From NCBI RefSeq assembly GCF_947507565.1, contig NC_089186.1, positions 620,001-684,000 of the forward strand: a DNA stretch of 64,000 nucleotides, given 5' to 3'. Shown one piece after another: positions 57,951 through 64,000 of this stretch; the stretch's first letter is position 1; each line of letters opens with the position of its first letter. The notes under the pieces were generated by a model. It was not told where the DNA came from. It did not search any database and was given only the letters and a program-made list of their open reading frames with translations. The position numbers and the translations under genes were made by a program. The DNA comes from Oscarella lobularis (taxonomy: Eukaryota; Porifera; Homoscleromorpha; Homosclerophorida; Oscarellidae).

Positions 57951-58142
57951 TGTCAATCACTATATCATGGTTATAGGATGCTCAGCTTTTTCGCGATCGC
58001 ACTTTATGCGCACAGAGAAGTAGCAATGCACAGCCCTGTAACAAAATATTATTAATAAAAGATAAGAAAACAAATAATACTATAGAGTATAAGTATGTAA
58101 TAACTATGACATGTAGCATAGCGCTAGTGATGGCTGCATGTC
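57951..58142. other. Short spacer
   Basis: About 190 A/T-rich bases between the decayed Roc gene and the 3' end of the CARD-Roc-COR-Death gene. Confidence 0.4.
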
Positions 58143-61100
58143 TTACAACTCTTTTTTATAAGCGGCTTCGATGCTATCTCTGTGAATGCCACACTTTTCA
58201 CAAGCTTTAAGAAGAGCATCTACCGTTGCCTCTCGACCGCGTTCTGCCTCCCAATCCTCTACAACCATCATAGCCCGAAGAAAATTGTCGTCACTCCTTT
58301 CTTTGTACAGCAATGTGGCTCCGGCTCTTCGTTCTAAATTAACAGCCAATCTTTGCCATTTTTCTTCGACTGCGGTGGCGACAGCGCGAATGAGAGAAGG
58401 GTTGATCTTCCCCGGAAGATCATCTGCAAGAAACGAATATAATCAAGCCAAACGCACTTCTGCCCCCTTACTTTGAGACGCCGGTGATGAAACATCACTC
58501 ATTTGGTGCTCAAACCAACATTCCATTTGAAAGTCTTCTTGCTCCTTAGCCAGTGGCTCCCCGAATGGATTATACATGTACGTATCGAGTCTGGATAGTT
58601 TTGAAGGTGGAGAGGAGTCGCAATCCTCGTCGAAGGACACAGGAAGACTTTTGAGATCAATGCAAAACTCTTCGTCTCTACGAACTGCTTTCTTCGTTTG
58701 ACAGCAGATTCTATATTTGAAACCCTTCATGCCTTGTTGACAGACGCTTTTCATTTGTTTGCGCAATTCATTCCTGATTGAGGATAAGAACGGCTTGCTC
58801 ATACTTTTTTGGTCCTTTGCATTGATAAAACGAATCGTCAGAGCGACCCAATTGCCTCGGTTGTGATAAAGCAATTCAACTTCAACTAAAAACAAAGATG
58901 ATAATATTATATAATTACAGTAAAGCGCTGTTGCGTACCTTGCACTGGCGAGTCTTCATCTTGAACGAGAAAGATGCATTGATGGCGTGAAAGACGCGGT
59001 TTATTTGGATACACTTTGAGAAAGCGCGTTATAAGACGGAAGAAGAGGCACTCCGGAACGAATTTTAATTTCTTGGGAATGACAATTAGAGGAGCAGGAA
59101 GAGTGCAACAACGTGGCTTTGAGTCGCTTCCAGTGAGACGTTCCCAATAAGTAGGAGAATAAAGAAACCGCTTTTTGAGCATTGAAGGAACATAAAATTC
59201 AGGTGGAGACGATCCTATAACCGGCGTTATGACGTCAAGAAGTTCCAAAAGTTGTACCATTCTTTTATTATCGTCTTCAATTTGTTTTATATTTTCTTCT
59301 GTTAGGCTACTAGCTGAGTCAGACTTCTGCATTCGCTCTAAACGATACTTCATCAATTTATTTGACATTTTCCCATTCTGTTTGAGCTTATCCCACTCCG
59401 GTATCATATACGGGCCCGTCTCTGCCGTCACAAACGCCGAAAGACATTTGATTACCAACATAGGTCTCGTGAAAACGACATCGTCTAAACCGTTCACTTC
59501 CGGGTAAAAGAGAACTGCTCCAACATTCGCGAGATATTTCAGTGCAGTAATAACCTCGTCGCGATCTGAAATATTACAGATTTTCGGATGCAGGGCAAGC
59601 GATGCTATTTCTTCAACATTAGCAACAACTGTTCCCATAAATTCTCTCCAGCGAAACAGAAGAATTTCAAGGTACACCCAGTAGAGAGGCTGCTTCTTCT
59701 TCTTCTTCATTCCTTTCCAATATGTCGTAGTCATGCGATCGACTCGTTCTCGAATTTCTCTAACCCCTTTACAGGAAGACTCGGAACCGGAAACGGAATT
59801 GTCTATCAGAAAAATTCTCTTAAAGAAATGAGCCATCTCGCGGAATTCATCGTCGTCTTCTCCTATTCCACGTTTCTTCGGTACGACAATGTGTTTTTTG
59901 AAGTCGCTGTTCTTAAGAAGCTGCTTAAACAGTTGTCCTTGCTTCTTTAGCCAATCCTTTACTGACGCTGAATCGGGAAATCTTCTCTTGTCGTTGTCCA
60001 GGACGTCTCGGTGAGAACCAATTGCAAAGACAGGGGGATAAGCCACCTCTTCGTCTTGGCCCAGCTGATGGTCACCCGAAGGCGTCTCTTCGTGAGCCGC
60101 TGTAATTGAACCGAACCAGTAGAGAGGAAAGTCTCCGTTTGTGCGAATCCAGCTTAAATCGATTGATTGCTTTTGTTTTCTGCCATCCTCATCAACTGAT
60201 CGACAAAACGACTCTGCTTTAGCAGACAACGACTTTGAGATGTCCATTACAATCATATACATGCACAACCCAAACTCTTTGCTGTATAAGAGCCGAATGA
60301 GTGGCGAGGTAAATTTCTTGTCCACCCAAATCCCATATATCGCGAATGCTTACGATTTTCTTAGTAAGATCTTCTTCACTCGGTTTATCAGCGAGGAAAC
60401 TACTCGCCAATCGTTGCTGGTTAGGTGTGAGCGTTTTGGCTTCTATGCCAACCGCTTTCAACTTCTCTACTAGTGTTACTGCAGGAGTCGGCATTACAGT
60501 GTCTACTGCTGCAGAACTGCCGTCTGCTTCGTCCTCTTGGGCGTCCAGATCTTGTGATTCTTGCACGCTCTGCGACAACGACGACGGCTGCTGATTCATG
60601 CGATAGACCCCTTCTGCAATAAGCGGATCTAAGTGATCCCCTCTCTCAGTGGCAACCCATCCGTTTGTTGCTGTATGAGTCAATTCCACGGCCGCTCCTT
60701 CTGTGCTCTCTCTATCTTTCCTAAAAGGTCTGTTCAAAAGAGAATCGACAAAACACGATTTTCCAGCTCCGTCTTGACCGGCAACGATGACACGAGAACG
60801 ATTAACGGTTACGAAGCCGTGTTTTAGAGCCTCATCGTAAATTTCTTGAGATTGGTCATCAGGATGATCACGATGGACCAGAAGGCTGCTGCCATCGCGA
60901 AAAGATATACTAAGATCGGATATTCCCATGATTCCTGTTATGTAACCGACAAAGTCTTTTTCTTGCTGTCTGAAACGTAGGCGATCGATATCTATGTCAT
61001 GAAAATTGATTTGCATTTGGAGTGATTTTTCAACTCCCTGACGGAATGTCTGTATCATTTCAGATACAAATTTCATGTTGATTTTCACCGGTCGATTTGG

Positions 61101-61520
61101 AGCAGCTGCTTGTAAATAGTCTTTCAAAGCCTTTACAAAAGCCTGAGACTGGAATAGCTCTTGACACTCTTGGCTGATATATACAAAAACAAGGGGCTCT
61201 AAGGATGCCCCAGATGACGAAGTGCCAGAAAGGAGGTGCTTAAGGTGATGTCCAGCTTCCCCGCCTACTTCGAGTAGGACATCGAAAAAGGTGGTAAAGC
61301 TCGGTGTGGGTTTGTGAAGAAGTATTCGGTACAGCTCTCGCGCCGTTTCCGCCTTGGGTTGTCGCTCCAGTGCAGCCACAAGATCATCATGCTGGCTGCC
61401 AGTGATGAGCTGCTTAGCAAGCAACCTATCGATTAGTTCGCGACCAAGAAGGCTCGCTAAAAGAGGAATGGCTTCCGAAAATACCGGCTGAAAACGATCA
61501 GACCACAGCGGGTCACCCAT
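58143..61520 (-). CDS. CARD-Roc-COR-Death GTPase
   Basis: Start 61520 (MGDPLWSDRFQPVFSEAIPL). Residues about 5-100 form a CARD (ELIDRLLAKQLITGSQHDDL, TTFFDVLLEVGGEAGHHLKH). A Roc domain has P-loop AGQDGAGKSC near residue 245 and G3 DLGGQE near 397, with an unusual acidic insert of about 100 residues between. COR follows (ILLFRWREFMGTVVANVEEI, ALKYLANVGAVLFYPE). After introns near 58895-58925 and 58425-58470, a C-terminal Death domain ends at the TAA (58143). The frames of the Roc G3 exon and the rest overlap but differ by one base near 60245-60330, so one small frame shift or sequence error must be assumed. CARD and Death domains recruit partners, and the Roc-COR core is a GTP-controlled dimeriser. 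It is likely a cytosolic signalling platform of innate immunity or cell death. Confidence 0.8.
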
Positions 61521-62050
61521 ATGATGGAGAACAACCAGGGGAAACGACCAGGGAAACGACTCAAACGAGCAAAAACACGGCAGCGTGCGTTAGAGAATCC
61601 TCCCTACGATGAGCTTTGCAGTCGACGTCGTAAGCGGGTCGACAGAAATCTCAAAGCGTGTGCGAGTCACACATCGGCTTGATCCTCAAGCAACGAAATA
61701 TCGAACTTCACCTCAATCTGGCAGTAGGTCTCCGTAGCACGTTCTCTCGATCGCTGCAGCGACGCGGCTTCTTCCTTCCGGCTAGACGAGAAATTTGTTA
61801 TGTGACCGTTCTAACTTCTTTTAGGCTCGATTCAGGATGGGACTGGCTTATAACGAGCTGGCGCACGTTCCTCCAACAGTTCTAGCTCGACGCCAGTCGC
61901 AAACGATGTCGGCGGAAAATTACGGACCGACCTTTCCGAGCCAATCGACGTCAAGGCGACTGCATGCCGCCAATTAAGCGCGCCATACATGTATGTCGTG
62001 CATAACTAATAAAGGTCAACGAAATAGAGAATAGACCTATTCCACGCCGT
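61521..62050. promoter_or_regulatory. Divergent intergenic region
   Basis: Lies between the leftward CARD gene and the rightward candidate gene. Bases 61520-61675 are duplicated at 35140-35310 and 61690-61895 at 55185-55350. It probably contains both promoters. Confidence 0.45.
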
Positions 62051-62591
62051 ATGCCTGCCACGGAATTGATGACTGCAGACTTCAATCGTTACGTCAATGA
62101 GTTAGATGATGGCAAGACTCTGTTGCATCCCTTTCATGATATTCTTCTCATGCTGGGTTACGGCAGCCTCGATCTTTGTATTGCTCTAGAGGATCATTAC
62201 ATATTGATTCTTATTTGTGGATATGAGATACTTGAAGATGTTCTTGTTGCTGACGTCGTCGTCGTCCGTTGCGGCGGCGGCTATTAAACTGTCTGGACAG
62301 GAAAAGTTCCGAAGAATGCCGTCAAACCTGAGGCAGGTTGGTCACAGAGATTAATAATCAATAATTTAACAGACTTGGCTAGCTCCTTGAATGCATCCGA
62401 AGAAAACGATTACAGTTGGACTAACCCCGATTTGCTGCGCCATTTGCAGGTAGTATTGTTCGTTCTTCCGCGAGTGAGTAACAGACAAGATCTTCCCTTT
62501 TAGGCGGAAATAGCGTTGACTTTGGTAAGGGTTTCGTTTAAGACGTGGTCCTCGTTACGGACGCTGCTTAGCAAATTCGGCAGTAGAAACT
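62051..62591 (+). CDS. Small multi-exon candidate gene, unrecognised
   Basis: A 78-aa frame starts at 62051 (MPATELMTADFNRYVNELDD). In another frame, bases about 62232-62325 encode SVAAAAIKLSGQEKFRRMPS and end at a GT donor. Exon 62374-62450 (LASSLNASEENDYSWTNPDL) and exon 62504-62591 (AEIALTLVRVSFKTWSSLRT, then stop) follow with good splice borders. The joint between the first part and the rest is unclear; an alternative start with MFLLLT is possible. No domain is recognised. Confidence 0.4.
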
Positions 62592-63090
62592 AATGACAAA
62601 ATAAATTCTGAGTAATTGATCTGTTTTACATTTTACATGTACTGCTGTTATAAAGTCCTATTTGGCGTTGGGCTCGTTGCCAAGCTTTCGGGCGCGGCGG
62701 CAGTGGCGCTATATATATTCTGTCCGACAAGTGCAAGATCGTCGCTGTTGTCACAGGTGGCAACGTCACGTCAAAAGAAGTATTCCCAGAAAAATTAGAA
62801 AAGTAATACCTACCTTCTTTAATTTAATTTAATTTTTCCACGCGCTCTCCCTCTAAAATTACGAACTTTCGTTACGTAGTGTAGTTAACCTTTCTTCATT
62901 GATTAGCATGGGCGCTTGACTGATACCACCACGCCCTTGTAAAGTAGATAAAAATGACGTAAGAAAAAAAAGGAAGATCAGAAGAAAAACGGGTATTGTC
63001 TGCTAACGCTCATCCAATGTTGATCGCAATTGCCTCGCTAGCATGCAAGGTCACTGTAGTCGTAAAAGCCAACGTCAGCACTCCCTCATT
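62592..63090. other. Spacer
   Basis: About 500 bases between two genes that converge here. No exon supported. Confidence 0.4.
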
Positions 63091-64000
63091 CTATACAAGA
63101 GCTGAACACCAGCCTATAGTAATAATGCGTTCAATGGATACCTGAGAAACTTTAGCCTCCACTGGCTTGTGAGAAATCGTTGCTGTAGCAGCAGAAGCAG
63201 TTGATTTGATCTGAAGTTGGTTCAGCACGAGTTCCCCTTCAGCTATCGAAACCTGGAGAACATTGCCATTGACCTCGAATACACAAAGTGTCAAAAATGA
63301 CCTGAGCGGTTCCTGCGGCGAGATTCTCATTGCCGATCTGCACGTACTGGCCGAAGCACGTCGCCAGAATGAAAAACCCTCGGTAGTTCGTAAAGCTCAA
63401 TCGAGGAGCAAACGACAAATTCACACAAACGGTCTTCACTTTCGGAACCGACACAAAGCTCCACGTCTAAGAAAAAAAAATTATTTATACATCAAAATTC
63501 ATCGCACGAAAAGGAGAAACGCACAATTCCGGACGCAACTTCGAAGAGCTGAAGAGCGGACATGGGTCTCGAGTAGTGATCCCCACATTCGATTTCATTC
63601 CACGGACTGCGTCTGGTGCCGTCATACTTCGCTCTAGCCTCAGTAAGAACTACGGCGCACAAGCTCGCCTTAATTAATTAGACAACGCTTCCTTAGTATA
63701 CGAACCTTGAAGGAAGACGTCTTCCAAACCGGCGTACAAACACTGAGCAGCGAACGGATACTCCAAACCCGTCCAAGCTCCCTGAACGCCGTCACACGTC
63801 CCAAATACAAATGATTCGTTATGAATAAAAATGTACCTCCGATGAATAGCGAATGGCTTTCGAAGGCACTTTTCCGTCCGGCCAACGTTCGATGTAGATT
63901 CCAGCGTCACGTTGGTCAAAAAAGGGGCGAGGAGACTGCATCTCTACGTGATATCATACGTAGGTAAGCGTACACGTGTCTACTATATCCTCACTTGGAT
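63091..64000 (-). CDS. GH116 glycoside hydrolase, GBA2-like (5' part beyond window)
   Basis: Minus-strand exons with short introns, entering from the right edge. Diagnostic text: [19 protein letters not shown] near 63780-63720, then [20 protein letters not shown] near 63595-63545. The latter is the hallmark [14 protein letters not shown] signature of family GH116 (non-lysosomal glucosylceramidase and relatives, formerly DUF608). The C-terminal beta-domain follows ([40 protein letters not shown]) and the frame ends at 63091. These enzymes remove beta-linked glucose from lipids or other glycosides. The position of the Glu of the signature fits the substrate-binding part of the active site; the nucleophile exon is outside the window. 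It is unlike the cluster genes and looks like an ordinary single-copy metabolic gene. Confidence 0.75.

Noticed and set aside
58143-61520. NLR-type NACHT or NB-ARC gene
   Set aside because: The GTPase core has the Roc G3 motif DLGGQE followed by COR, and no NACHT-specific or leucine-rich repeat signals.
1-64000. Retroviral or other virus-like element
   Set aside because: No reverse transcriptase, integrase, capsid or long terminal repeats were seen; the dispersed repeats look non-coding.

Overview
This is animal nuclear DNA. Genes are cut by many very short introns of about 40-60 bases with GT/AG borders, there is no bacterial operon logic, and the proteins are metazoan signalling types (CARD, Death, Roc-COR, ankyrin, Kelch, EGF, tyrosine-kinase-like kinases). 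The compact genes, large TKL families and mixing of Death-fold domains with Roc-COR GTPases suggest an early-branching animal, most likely a sponge and perhaps a homoscleromorph. That placement is inference.

Layout, left to right. 1-4127 (-): 3' -truncated ankyrin-Roc-COR GTPase gene. 5018-6259 (+): SAM-like/RRM protein. 6624-7109 (+) and 7126-7598 (-): two small unrecognised genes ending tail to tail. 8685-11742 (+): Kelch-coiled-coil-TKL kinase. 12.3-13.4 kb: collapsed, broken copy of 5.0-7.9 kb. 13.45-14.56 kb: dispersed repeat (family A). 15128-15760 and 16526-17158 (+): twin intronless genes of unknown function. 17.2-22.2 kb: gene-poor, with repeat family B and a possible decayed gene. 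22281-25820 (+): receptor-like Kelch-EGF-TM-TKL kinase, followed by a damaged tandem copy (26935-28638). 31034-34669 (-): second Kelch-coiled-coil-TKL kinase, with an amplified mini-exon array. 36381-39743 (-) and 41353-44699 (-): third receptor kinase and a broken fourth. 45-48.8 kb: repeats. 48845-55039 (-): ankyrin-coiled-coil-TKL kinase with about 20 ankyrin repeats. 55.5-57.95 kb (-): decayed Roc-COR-Death gene. 58143-61520 (-): CARD-Roc-COR-Death gene. 62.05-62.59 kb (+): small candidate gene. 63.09-64.0 kb (-): 3' part of a GH116 (GBA2-like) glycosidase.

The window is dominated by a cluster of putative receptors and intracellular sensors. Four membrane receptor kinases (two clearly damaged) lie beside three cytosolic kinases that share one kinase/coiled-coil module but carry different N-terminal sensors, and beside three Roc-COR loci with Death-fold or ankyrin parts. 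Tandem and inverted duplication, fragments, pseudogenes and shared 5' flanks indicate fast birth-and-death evolution. By analogy with other duplicated receptor/Death-domain clusters, an innate immune or self-recognition role is a reasonable but untested idea.

Limits: exon borders were read by eye from splice signals and frame; no alignment or database search was run. Gene spans given as one entry include introns.
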